From Paenibacillus durus ATCC 35681 (GTDB lineage: Bacteria > Bacillota > Bacilli > Paenibacillales > Paenibacillaceae), in contig NZ_CP011114.1 of assembly GCF_000993825.1 (NCBI RefSeq), positions 496,001-560,000 on the forward strand: 64,000 bases of DNA, in the 5' to 3' direction. Positions within the stretch are counted from its first letter, which is position 1. Every line of letters begins with the position of its first letter. Made by a program: the position numbers and the translations under genes. Under the pieces are notes generated by a model, which saw only the letters and a list, made by a program, of their open reading frames with translations, made no database searches and was not told where the DNA came from. Of the stretch, positions 34,036-42,366 are shown one piece after another.

Positions 34036-35003
34036 ATTAGCCGGACCGACGTGCCCTCGCCGGGCTGCGAGGAAAGCTCCACCCGGTGTCCGAGCCGCTT
34101 GCATATTTCGCGGACAAGATAAAGGCCCATGCCGGTCGATTCGCGGTACTCCCGGCCGCGTTCGCCCGTGAAATAAGGATTAAAGACCCGCTTCAGGTCT
34201 TCAGGGGTGATCCCGATGCCTTCGTCGCGAATTTCGAGAATGACCTCGCGTCCTTGGCTATAAGCGGCTACGGTGACAGTCTTTCCGGAGCCGCCCGAAT
34301 AATTCACCGCGTTGGTCAGAATCTGGGCCAGCATAAACCGCAGCCATTTGGCGTCGGTATATACCTGAAGCTCCTCGCCAATCCGGATCTCCGCCTTCAC
34401 ACCCCGGCGGATGAAGAGCCGCCGGTTCTCGGCAACCGTCTCGCTGACCGCCTTCCGCAGCGAGACAGGCATGATGCTGAAATCATCCTCGAACCGGTCC
34501 AGCCGGGAAGTATACAGCACCATTTCCAGTCCTTTGCGCAGCCGGTCAACTTCCTCCCGGATGCTGTCCGCCGCCGCATCGTCCAATTCCTCGGCGGTCA
34601 ACTGAATAATGGACAGGGGGGTCTTCATTTGATGAACCCAGCGGTTCATGAACGTGATATGGCTGTCCACGCGGCGAGCCTCCTCGCCCAATTGATCCCG
34701 GTACTCCCGCCCGTAGATTTCCAGAAGCTTATCGACGGCTTCCGGAAGGGGTGCGTCTCCGAGCGGCTCGGAGGCGCTGTCCAAGAAGGCTTCCGGATCG
34801 TTAAGCTTTATGTATAGTTTTCGATGACGCAGGTAGCGGAATCCGAGGTATACAGCGAGCACCGCTGCGCTGAGCGCCGTGCCGTACAGCACGATGGATA
34901 GAGGGCGCCCTTCGCCCGTGAGCCAGTACAGGAGCGGGACAAGCAGCATCTGGACGGCGTAGAACAGCAGCAGCGGAAGCTGCACCCTCAGGAACAGCTT
35001 CAT
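34014..35003 (-). CDS. BceS-type intramembrane-sensing histidine kinase
   Basis: 329 residues. Two N-terminal helices (about 5-27 and 35-55) with almost no extracellular loop mark the intramembrane-sensing class. The phospho-acceptor is His124 in WVHQMKTPLSIIQ. The HATPase domain has NAVNYSGGSGK, DEGIGI and ESTGMGLYLVREIC. It would be activated through contact with the BceB-type permease. The gene overlaps the response regulator by four bases. The C-terminal codons (DSGIF, then stop) lie in a tandem repeat and may have been altered by slippage. Confidence 0.92.
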   Translation of the reverse strand: MKLFLRVQLPLLLFYAVQMLLVPLLYWLTGEGRPLSIVLYGTALSAAVLAVYLGFRYLRHRKLYIKLNDPEAFLDSASEPLGDAPLPEAVDKLLEIYGREYRDQLGEEARRVDSHITFMNRWVHQMKTPLSIIQLTAEELDDAAADSIREEVDRLRKGLEMVLYTSRLDRFEDDFSIMPVSLRKAVSETVAENRRLFIRRGVKAEIRIGEELQVYTDAKWLRFMLAQILTNAVNYSGGSGKTVTVAAYSQGREVILEIRDEGIGITPEDLKRVFNPYFTGERGREYRESTGMGLYLVREICKRLGHRVELSSQPGEGTSVRLIFDSGIF

Positions 35004-35695
35004 GGCGCTCCGGCAATGTTCAGCCGGTACCCCGCTCCCCTGACCGTTTCCACAGCATTGTCCGCGTTCAGTTCCTTGAGCTTTTTACGCACTCTCGTTA
35101 TGTAGACATTCAGTGTGTTGTCATCAATAAAATGCTGGTCTTCCCACATGAGGTCCAGCAGACGCTCGCGGCTGACGACGCGGCCTTCCTTCAGCATCAG
35201 GGCTTCCAGCAGGACAGATTCTTTCTGAGTCAGTTCCGCTGTCAGCTCTCCATGCTGAATGGCAAAGCGTTCTGGATAGAGAGTCAGCGGGCCCGAGCGC
35301 ACGGTCCGTTCTTCCGGCTGCTGCGCGTAAGAGCCGTAGACCCGGCGCAGCTGGCTGCGGATCTTGGCGAGAACGACCTCATAATGAAACGGCTTCGTGA
35401 TGTAGTCGTCCGCTCCGTTCTCCAGCGCCATCACCTGATCCATTCCGCTGTCTCTGGCGGAGATGAACAGGATCGGGCAGAGCGACCGGCTGCGGATCTG
35501 GCGACACCAATAATATCCGTCATATTTCGGGAGATTGACATCCAAGAGCACGAGATCCGCTCCGCTATCCAGAAAGGCATCCAGCACCGAGCTGAAATCT
35601 TCCACAATAACTGTGAGGAAGCCGTATTTCGACAGGTAGGTCTGCAGCAATCCGGCAAGCTTGGCATCATCCTCTACGATCAAAATCGTTTCCAT
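35000..35695 (-). CDS. BceR-type response regulator (OmpR family)
   Basis: 231 residues: receiver (1-115) with D9/D10, phospho-acceptor Asp52 (VLLDVNLPKYDG) and Lys in YITKPFHYE, then a winged-helix output domain (about 130-228). It is the first gene of the four-gene module regulator-kinase-ATPase-permease, and should activate that transporter operon in response to a peptide. An inverted repeat immediately upstream may be its operator. Confidence 0.93.
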   Translation of the reverse strand: METILIVEDDAKLAGLLQTYLSKYGFLTVIVEDFSSVLDAFLDSGADLVLLDVNLPKYDGYYWCRQIRSRSLCPILFISARDSGMDQVMALENGADDYITKPFHYEVVLAKIRSQLRRVYGSYAQQPEERTVRSGPLTLYPERFAIQHGELTAELTQKESVLLEALMLKEGRVVSRERLLDLMWEDQHFIDDNTLNVYITRVRKKLKELNADNAVETVRGAGYRLNIAGAP

Positions 35696-35712
35696 GACAT
35701 TCTCCTTCAGGC

Positions 35713-35749
35713 GATATGATAGCGGCTTACGTACCGCTTATATCATATC
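35713..35749. promoter_or_regulatory. Inverted repeat before the BceR-type gene
   Basis: GATATGATA and TATCATATC flank AGCGG..CCGCT around TTACGTA. It lies between the last gerA-operon gene and the response-regulator RBS. Either a terminator without U-tract or a regulator-binding site. Confidence 0.5.
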
Positions 35750-35752
35750 TCA

Positions 35753-36856
35753 TCAATCCGGAGGATTGAAGCCTTTACGTCCGCGCAGCGCTAGCGCCAG
35801 CGCCAGAACCAGCGGGATAGCGACCTGAAAGATGACATCGATCTTTAAGGAAGGCCCAAGGCCGATGGCAATATGCTGCGTATAATCTCTCTCGATGAAG
35901 GACGCCGCATAGATAACCGCTCCAACGACAATCGCCCATGTCTTTTCGGATTTGTTCGTCAGGAGCGAAGCCATTCTCACCGAGCAATAGAAGAATATGA
36001 GCATTTTGATCAAAAGCCCGATAAATATCATAAATGTGACCAGGATATCCAGCCGTTCGATAAACTTCAAACCGGACAGCGTTCGGACCGCTTTAAGCAA
36101 AGGAATGACGGAGCTGTGTGTCAAGTCCGGGCCAAGAACGGCTATATTTACTGCCTCCATGAATATCAGAAACAGACTGACTCCGATATAAGCCCAAATC
36201 GTTTGTTTTACGGGAACGCCGGGTCGGTTCCAACGTGACCACAGAAGCAGAAAGACCAGGATTTGACCAAACGGAAAAGAGACGATATCAGGCAGCGCCG
36301 CATTCAGAATAGGCCGAAGCCCGTTCTCCGCTACAGGCATCAGCCGCCCGAAATCGGCGTTTTTCATCAGCAGAAACATACCGATCAGGATAAAGTAAAA
36401 GAGCATCAAGCCCGGAAGCAGAATCTCCGGCAGCCGAAAGATCGTCTCCGCACCTTTCCAGATCGCATAGCCTCCAATCAGCAAAAACATGAGCATCGTG
36501 ATGGATATGGGGGTCGATGGCAGAAGGGTTATCGCGGTCAGCTCTCCAAAATCCCGAAGGTTCCGCATGGACTCATAGGCAAAATAGCAGCAGTATATTG
36601 CACTGATTGAGCCGCCGGCGATGCGTCCGAAGCCGAAACGGAGCATTCCGGTCAATTCCATTTCCGGCAGGCGCCGCTGAATCCACAGGAAGAGGAGAAG
36701 GAGAGCGAACCCGGCCGCGGCTCCAACGCTCATCGCCAGCCAGGCATCCTGCTTGGCCTTACTCCCGAGCACAAACATTGGGGTACTGCCGATTTCAAAC
36801 AAAATGACCATAAACGTCATTTCCAGGCTCGTGGCATGCTTGTTTAACTGTGACAA
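35753..36856 (-). CDS. Spore germination receptor subunit B (GerAB/GerKB family)
   Basis: Polytopic membrane protein of 367 residues with ten helices, related to amino acid/polyamine permeases. It forms the germinant-binding channel subunit of a GerA-type receptor in the spore inner membrane. TTG start with GGGGG about 10 bases ahead. It is last in the A-C-B operon. Confidence 0.9.
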   Translation of the reverse strand: MSQLNKHATSLEMTFMVILFEIGSTPMFVLGSKAKQDAWLAMSVGAAAGFALLLLFLWIQRRLPEMELTGMLRFGFGRIAGGSISAIYCCYFAYESMRNLRDFGELTAITLLPSTPISITMLMFLLIGGYAIWKGAETIFRLPEILLPGLMLFYFILIGMFLLMKNADFGRLMPVAENGLRPILNAALPDIVSFPFGQILVFLLLWSRWNRPGVPVKQTIWAYIGVSLFLIFMEAVNIAVLGPDLTHSSVIPLLKAVRTLSGLKFIERLDILVTFMIFIGLLIKMLIFFYCSVRMASLLTNKSEKTWAIVVGAVIYAASFIERDYTQHIAIGLGPSLKIDVIFQVAIPLVLALALALRGRKGFNPPD

Positions 36857-36892
36857 GGATCTAACCCCCTGACCATCTGATAAGCGCTCCCC

Positions 36893-38152
36893 TCAATTCT
36901 TATTCACTGAATTAAAGGAGTTGCTATTAAAGCCAATCCGTTTGATTTTCACCTTAACATGAGGCCGGATTTGAATGTTTTGAAATACGGTATCCCAATT
37001 ATGCTCCTGTTTGATCCGCTGCCATTGCTTGGGGTGATGGCGATGGATGGATACGGCAAAACCGGTTACATCGGCATTCAATTTTTTGACCGAACGCCAG
37101 GAGGCTTCCATGATTTCACTGATATTTCGCTCAATGTAGCGCTCCAGTTGGCGGATGGTGGCCTCATTTTCCAGCTTGAGACTGCTCCCTACTTCTGTCA
37201 TTGTACCGTCTGCTTTAATATCGATATCCATAACGTAATGATCGTTCTCCCAAATGGGACGGACAGTGGTGGATGAATGCAGCAGTGAAATCGAGGCATC
37301 GTCTTTGTCGCTCTTTTCGGGCTTTGAGGGAAAAGAGATGTTCGACATTTTGACCTTGTCCGTGATGAAGGATAATCCGTACGCTTCGGCCTGTGACAGC
37401 CATCCGACGAAACGGTCTCCTTTCAGAACGGCCAATCGGCCAAATGCGATCCGGGATGGAAGATCGGTCTGGGCGATGTCACTCGTTCGATCCATTACCT
37501 TATTGCCGGAGAGCTTAATTTCCGGAACTGCCGCGCTAGCCGATTCAGAGCACAATTGTCTGGCCAGCTCAACCATCTGTATTCCGGGGTAATAGGAAGT
37601 CAATCTTGCCTCCTGTTCGATCATGAGCTGAATGCCGGCGCTCTGATTTCTGTTGAGCTGCATCAACTGGCTAAGTATAAGTCCCGCCTCTTCTTCGGTA
37701 ATGAACACGTACACCGTTTGGCGGGCATCGGGTTTGCGCAGGAACATATCGATCAGTTGGCCAATTCCTCTTTTTGCGAGTGCCTCTCCCAGCACCGTGA
37801 TTCGGTTCTGAGAGAAGAATAACTGACGCGTGCTGGTCAGATTAGTGCGTTCGACGGCCTGCATCAGTGTATTCCCCTTGGCCGAATAGATCAAAAAGGG
37901 AGGCGAACTTGTATTCCCGCCGCTGCTGCCTCCCGTGTTGTTCGAACCGGATGAGGGGTTGATAATCTGGTAGGTAGTGTGCCACTCATTATCCTTCCAG
38001 TCGTATGCGGAACCCGATACGATGCCAAGCTCGTTCAGCTCTCTGTCATCCCAGCAGCCGCTGATCAGGAGCGACAGGAGGGAGACGACGAGCAGGAACC
38101 GCCGCCCTGCTTGATGATGAATGTTATCGCCTGTTTGTGTGTTCTCCCTCAT
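36893..38152 (-). CDS. Spore germination receptor lipoprotein (GerAC family)
   Basis: 419 residues. The signal peptide ends in a lipobox (LISGC, Cys33) followed by WDDRELNELGIV, the usual start of Ger(x)C proteins. The C-terminal domain shows the FAVSIHRHHPKQWQ pattern. Anchored on the outer face of the spore inner membrane, it completes the receptor. AAGGAG lies 9 bases before ATG. Confidence 0.9.
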   Translation of the reverse strand: MRENTQTGDNIHHQAGRRFLLVVSLLSLLISGCWDDRELNELGIVSGSAYDWKDNEWHTTYQIINPSSGSNNTGGSSGGNTSSPPFLIYSAKGNTLMQAVERTNLTSTRQLFFSQNRITVLGEALAKRGIGQLIDMFLRKPDARQTVYVFITEEEAGLILSQLMQLNRNQSAGIQLMIEQEARLTSYYPGIQMVELARQLCSESASAAVPEIKLSGNKVMDRTSDIAQTDLPSRIAFGRLAVLKGDRFVGWLSQAEAYGLSFITDKVKMSNISFPSKPEKSDKDDASISLLHSSTTVRPIWENDHYVMDIDIKADGTMTEVGSSLKLENEATIRQLERYIERNISEIMEASWRSVKKLNADVTGFAVSIHRHHPKQWQRIKQEHNWDTVFQNIQIRPHVKVKIKRIGFNSNSFNSVNKN

Positions 38153-38185
38153 GCATTACACTCCTTTCTATGACATCCGGCCTCT

Positions 38186-39784
38186 TCAAGAATTCTTACT
38201 CCCCTGCCCTTCGAATGGGCTGCCGGATGTTTGCGGCTCTTTTGAAGGCAAGTTCTGCCTTGGCGCTTCTTGGCTTCCGTATGTGCTTGGCCGCATCTTC
38301 ATGTTCCGCAGCGGCGCACGGATAACAATATCTTTCAGATAACCCGGATTCATCGGAGCAATAGGAGATAAGTACGGAACTCCGAACGATTGCAGGCTGG
38401 CCATATGGATAAGAAGCACCATCAAAAAGGACATGATTCCGAGCAGACCCAAGGAACCGGCAAACAGCATCATCATGAAGCGGATGAGCCGGATGGAGTT
38501 GGCGATCGCCATCGACGGAATGACAAAATTTGCAATCGCCGTAAAGGATACGACAATAACCATGGCGGCGGATACAAGTCCAGCCTGAACGGCGGCCTGG
38601 CCCAGCACGAGTGCGCCTACGATGGAGACTGCGGGTCCGATGGCTCGCGGCATACGTACCCCGGCTTCGCGCAGAACGTCGAATGTCAGCTCCATGAGCA
38701 GCGCTTCAATAAACGCCGGAAAGGGTACGCCCTCCCGCTGGGCGGCCAAGCTGATCAGCAGCGTGGTCGGCAGCATCTCCTGATGGAAGGTCGTGATGGC
38801 GATATACAGCGCAGGCAGAAGCATGGACACGAAGAAGGCGGAATAACGAATTAGACGCAGAAATGAAGAAATGTCAAACCGCTGGTAATAATCCTCGCTG
38901 GATTGAAAAAAGCTGAAGAACGTAGAAGGAGCCAGGAGGGCAAAAGGTGTTCCGTCAATAATGATGCCGACCTGCCCTTCCAGAATGCCGCCCGCCATAG
39001 CATCGGGACGTTCTGTACTCATTATGGTCGGAAAAGGAGTCAGGCCGCCGTCCTGAATCAGCTCCTCGATGTAATTGCTCTCCAGAATGCTGTCCGTGTC
39101 AATGGCATCCAGCCGTTTACGAATCTCGGCAAGCACCTGCTCGCTTGCGATGCCCTGGAGATAGACAAGAGCGACCCCCGTCTGGGTGCGTCTTCCGATT
39201 TTATATTGTTCGACACGAAGATCGGCGGTTTTCAGTCTCCGGCGCAGCATGGAGGTGCATGTCCGCAGGCTCTCGGTGAAACCTTCTTTGGGACCGCGGA
39301 TCACTCCTTGCGAGGTCGGTTCATTGACGCTCCGCTTCTCCCAGAAGGAAATGCCGGCGGCCAGCGCGATCTTGGAGCCGTCGAGCAGGATAATCGCATT
39401 TCCTTCAAACAGCATACCGAGCAGGGTTTCCACCGTCGTACACTCTTGGAGTCCGCCCACTGGCAGAATCTGCTCCTTGATCAGCAGAAAAGCTTGTTCC
39501 GGCCGCTGTTCCTTTAATAGCGGATGATCCGTCAGAGGCTGGATCACGGCTTGGGAAACCAAGTCCGAATTTACCAGTCCGTCAATATAAATGAAACTCA
39601 TAGCGGGAGAATCAGAGGACGGATTGGATAATGAACGGAACACGACATCGGCGCTGTGCCCGATGAGCCGCTTGATTTCCGCTAGATTGGCATCCAGAGA
39701 GGACTCCAGCGGATGGAAGGGAAGCGCGCTGTTATGAACCGGTTTGAAATCGGATTTACGGTTTGACAGAAACTTCAGCTTCAT
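38186..39784 (-). CDS. Spore germination receptor subunit A (GerAA family)
   Basis: 532 residues: a soluble N-terminal half (about 1-290, ISFWEKRSVNEPTSQGVIRGPKEGFTESL) and four to five helices in the C-terminal half (about 300-480). ATG at 39782-39784 is preferred, with GGAGGG 7 bases ahead; a TTG five codons upstream overlaps that RBS. First gene of the receptor operon. A receptor would trigger germination on a specific nutrient, which sequence cannot identify. Confidence 0.92.
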   Translation of the reverse strand: MKLKFLSNRKSDFKPVHNSALPFHPLESSLDANLAEIKRLIGHSADVVFRSLSNPSSDSPAMSFIYIDGLVNSDLVSQAVIQPLTDHPLLKEQRPEQAFLLIKEQILPVGGLQECTTVETLLGMLFEGNAIILLDGSKIALAAGISFWEKRSVNEPTSQGVIRGPKEGFTESLRTCTSMLRRRLKTADLRVEQYKIGRRTQTGVALVYLQGIASEQVLAEIRKRLDAIDTDSILESNYIEELIQDGGLTPFPTIMSTERPDAMAGGILEGQVGIIIDGTPFALLAPSTFFSFFQSSEDYYQRFDISSFLRLIRYSAFFVSMLLPALYIAITTFHQEMLPTTLLISLAAQREGVPFPAFIEALLMELTFDVLREAGVRMPRAIGPAVSIVGALVLGQAAVQAGLVSAAMVIVVSFTAIANFVIPSMAIANSIRLIRFMMMLFAGSLGLLGIMSFLMVLLIHMASLQSFGVPYLSPIAPMNPGYLKDIVIRAPLRNMKMRPSTYGSQEAPRQNLPSKEPQTSGSPFEGQGSKNS

Positions 39785-39824
39785 GAATGCTCCCTCCAAG
39801 GCACAGCTTTTGACTATGATGCTG

Positions 39825-39854
39825 TATTATTCCCGGGAATCTATTCCTTATTCT
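39825..39854 (-). promoter_or_regulatory. Possible sigma-G promoter of the germination operon
   Basis: On the minus strand AGAATA, 17 bases, AATAATA, about 40 bases before the GerAA start. It resembles the forespore sigma-G pattern (TGAATA / CATACTA). The match is partial. Confidence 0.35.
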
Positions 39855-39860
39855 GACGAA

Positions 39861-39903
39861 CAAGCGCCCTTCATCCTGCTGCGGCAGGATAGAAGGGCGC
39901 TTG
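39861..39903. terminator. Long hairpin after the phosphodiester glycosidase gene
   Basis: CAAGCGCCCTTC pairs with GAAGGGCGCTTG, with ATCCTGC/GCAGGAT inside. It lies 25 bases past the glycosidase stop; the U-tract is weak. Confidence 0.65.
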
Positions 39904-39927
39904 CCTGTTCAAATCCGATGCTTGCGA

Positions 39928-41094
39928 TTATTGGGTTTTGATGACGATCGCATTGCTGATCAGCCGTCCGGGAGTGGTCAGATAGCCGCCGTTAAAATAA
40001 AGACCGCTTGAAGCGCCGCCATCCAGATTCATGGCCTGCCAGGCGCCCGCCTGTTTCATAATTTGGGCCATTTGAGGGATCGTAGCACCCCCGGAGGTCA
40101 CCAGCAGCAGCTTGTGATCGCGTGTAAGGCCCAGCGCGCTGCGCGCACCGCCGCCTGTTAAAATTTTGGGATCGCGGAAGCCTTCAGCCGTAACATTAAG
40201 CGATACTTTTCCATCCGTTACCAGCCGGGGACCGGCCTGCAGCCCGCCTTCAAATTCGCCTGCCTGAAAGCGGGGCATGAAATTTCCGCCCGGAACCAGC
40301 TCGGCCAAGTGATTGCTGTCGTAGGCGAATACCGCGCGGCGGTCGCCGGGGCTGTTCTTCAGCAGCTTGCCGCCGGCGGCGATATAACCGTAGGGGGCTT
40401 TATAGCTCCCTGACGTATAAGCGTTGAAGAACGTGCCGTTAATGGCGGCGATGGCTTGGCTGCGCTTCGCCATGCTTCGGAGCTCTTCAACCTTGCCCAC
40501 GCTTCCGCCCGCAAGCACGACATCCAGCCGGACTTTCGGATGGAGTAGCGAGACGGTTACGATCTGCACGGTGAAGGACTTGCCGCCTACTTTGAACGTT
40601 CGGCGTGAAGACGCCGCGGCGGATGATTCCGGTCCGATCAAGGCCCCGGTCAATACAGGCAGCCGGAAGGATTTGCCCTGCGCATCCGTAAATCTAACCG
40701 AAGCGGTCTCCTTGTCCCACTGAAGCTTGAGCTTAAGCGCATTGCTCACAGCAGCGAGCGGCACATAGACGGTTCCGCTGTCGCTGAAGGGGAGTGCGGC
40801 GAGATGGACCGGGTTCTCATTTACATAAGCCCCGTTTTGGCCTGCGAACAAGGTCAGGGATACATTCCCTTGCGCAATATCAATCCGTTTCAGGGAAGCG
40901 TCCCAGGATGCGCTCGTGCCGCTCAGTTCATTTAGAACACGAAGCGGGATGAACGAGCTGCCGTTCTTGTCAACAAGGACGATATCTTTGGGTGAAGCAG
41001 CAGCCGAATGCGCTGCGGGGAGGGGAATCATGCAGGATGCGGCCATAACTAGAATGAGGAGTAGCAGGAAAGCCGGTTTGTTTGTTGCTGTCAT
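39928..41094 (-). CDS. Exported phosphodiester glycosidase with copper-amine-oxidase-N-like domain
   Basis: 388 residues with a signal peptide (cleavage near HSAAA, residue 32). Residues about 38-130 resemble the copper amine oxidase N-terminal-like domain common in Paenibacillus surface proteins (VLVDKNGSSFIPLRVLNEL; NAVSNALKLKLQWD). Residues about 160-388 match the NAGPA/phosphodiester glycosidase family (INGTFFNAYTSG, GPRLVTDGKV, RSALGLTRDHKLLLVTSGG, NLDGGASSGLYF). It would remove a sugar held by a phosphodiester, or trim a wall polymer, outside the cell. AAGGAG is present but about 12 bases before ATG. The substrate is unknown; the neighbouring GlpQ-like gene hints at teichoic-acid-type phosphodiesters. 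Confidence 0.85.
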   Translation of the reverse strand: MTATNKPAFLLLLILVMAASCMIPLPAAHSAAASPKDIVLVDKNGSSFIPLRVLNELSGTSASWDASLKRIDIAQGNVSLTLFAGQNGAYVNENPVHLAALPFSDSGTVYVPLAAVSNALKLKLQWDKETASVRFTDAQGKSFRLPVLTGALIGPESSAAASSRRTFKVGGKSFTVQIVTVSLLHPKVRLDVVLAGGSVGKVEELRSMAKRSQAIAAINGTFFNAYTSGSYKAPYGYIAAGGKLLKNSPGDRRAVFAYDSNHLAELVPGGNFMPRFQAGEFEGGLQAGPRLVTDGKVSLNVTAEGFRDPKILTGGGARSALGLTRDHKLLLVTSGGATIPQMAQIMKQAGAWQAMNLDGGASSGLYFNGGYLTTPGRLISNAIVIKTQ

Positions 41095-41315
41095 TGAAAT
41101 TGAATTCTCCTTTGTCGTCTGCGGCGGTACGCCTTGGCGGAAGCCGCGTGTTTTAAGTTTGCGTTAAACAGATAGGCCTTTAATTATCATCGGATTCTTG
41201 GCTGGAAATGTTCAGCACGGCTGCTTGTTAGGAGAATTGCGGCTGCGAGTTGATGTGGCGGGGATTGATAAGGTAGAGATTGATACGGAATGAGAGATTT
41301 GCCATTTAAAACGGA

Positions 41316-41353
41316 AAATCCGGTCCGCCTGCGGTGGGAGGACCGGATTTTTT
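41316..41353. terminator. Bidirectional terminator at the glpQ-like gene end
   Basis: AAATCCGGTCC and GGACCGGATTT perfect 11-base arms, followed by T-runs in both directions. Confidence 0.8.
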
Positions 41354-41357
41354 ATAT

Positions 41358-42098
41358 TTACAGGCCTTTGCGAGCCAGCAGCTCTGCGAGCACATCGGGT
41401 ACATCCGTAATAATGCCGGCAACGCCCGCATCAATCAGGAATTCCATCCGCTGCGGATCGTTCACCGTAAACGGATGGTAGACGACGCCGCTCTGCGCCG
41501 CGTCCCGCACGAACTCCGGCAGCACCGCCAAATGATACGCATGCAGCGCCTTTGCCCCCACGGTGGCGGCATATTCCCAGGGGCGGTACAGGCCCTCCAT
41601 GTAGAGAATGCCGGTCTCCAAATCCGGGGCCAGCTTCTTTATGTAAGCGAGTGAATAATGATTGAAGCTGGAGATGACAACCCGGCTGCTCATGCCGTAA
41701 TCTCTGACGGCGGCGATTACTTTTTCCTCCATCCCGGGATAGAGAAAAACTCCGTTCTTAAGCTCAATATTGAGGATCGTGTCCCGTTCTTGCAGCAGCT
41801 CGAGCAGTTCCTCCAGCCGGGGGATTTTCTCGCCTGTGAAGCTGCCGTCTCCGAACCAGGCGCCTGCGTCTAGCGCCCGCAGTTCTTCCAGCGTCTTGTC
41901 CTTCACATAGCCGCTGCCGTTCGTTGTGCGGCTGAGCTCCTCGTCGTGAATAAGGACAAGCTCACCGTCCCGGGTCATTTGCACATCAGTCTCAATACCC
42001 GTTGCTCCAAGCGTAAGGCTGCGGCGGAAAGCTGCCATTGTATTTTCCGGGCATACCGCCGAAGCGCCCCGGTGCGCGAAATTCAATATTTTAGCCAC
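41358..42098 (-). CDS. Glycerophosphodiester phosphodiesterase
   Basis: 246 residues, cytoplasmic (no signal peptide), TIM-barrel GDPD fold hydrolysing glycerophosphodiesters to sn-glycerol 3-phosphate and an alcohol. Catalytic motifs: HRGASAVCPENT (His9 pair with Arg10), the metal-binding ETDVQMTRDGELVLIHDE (Glu and Asp, then catalytic His), and a late FTVNDPQRMEFLIDAGVAGIITDVPD. GTG start with GGAGGT 9 bases ahead. Monocistronic with its own terminator. Confidence 0.93.
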   Translation of the reverse strand: MAKILNFAHRGASAVCPENTMAAFRRSLTLGATGIETDVQMTRDGELVLIHDEELSRTTNGSGYVKDKTLEELRALDAGAWFGDGSFTGEKIPRLEELLELLQERDTILNIELKNGVFLYPGMEEKVIAAVRDYGMSSRVVISSFNHYSLAYIKKLAPDLETGILYMEGLYRPWEYAATVGAKALHAYHLAVLPEFVRDAAQSGVVYHPFTVNDPQRMEFLIDAGVAGIITDVPDVLAELLARKGL

Positions 42099-42305
42099 GT
42101 CTCCATACCTCCGTCTTCGTTAGTCCTGCTTAATAGATATTCCACATCCATGCCGTAAACCCTATGAGTATAGCTCTATATTGATTCCGGAGAATTAACG
42201 GGGAGTAAAGATTTCCATTACGCTGCCAGATGGGGAAACGGCTGAAAGGGCGGACTCGAAAGCGGATTAAACAAGAGCGGGAAGGCCGGGGATTGAACAA
42301 TAAGC

Positions 42306-42350
42306 GGGGCTCTCCCACGGTCATTTGATAACTTATAGCGGGACAGCCCC
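42306..42350 (-). terminator. Hairpin after the GH13 gene
   Basis: GGGGCT-TCCC pairs with GGGA-AGCCCC, one internal mismatch, 15 bases beyond the GH13 stop on the minus strand. The U-tract is poor. Confidence 0.5.
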
Positions 42351-42366
42351 ATGTCTATGGTTAGGC

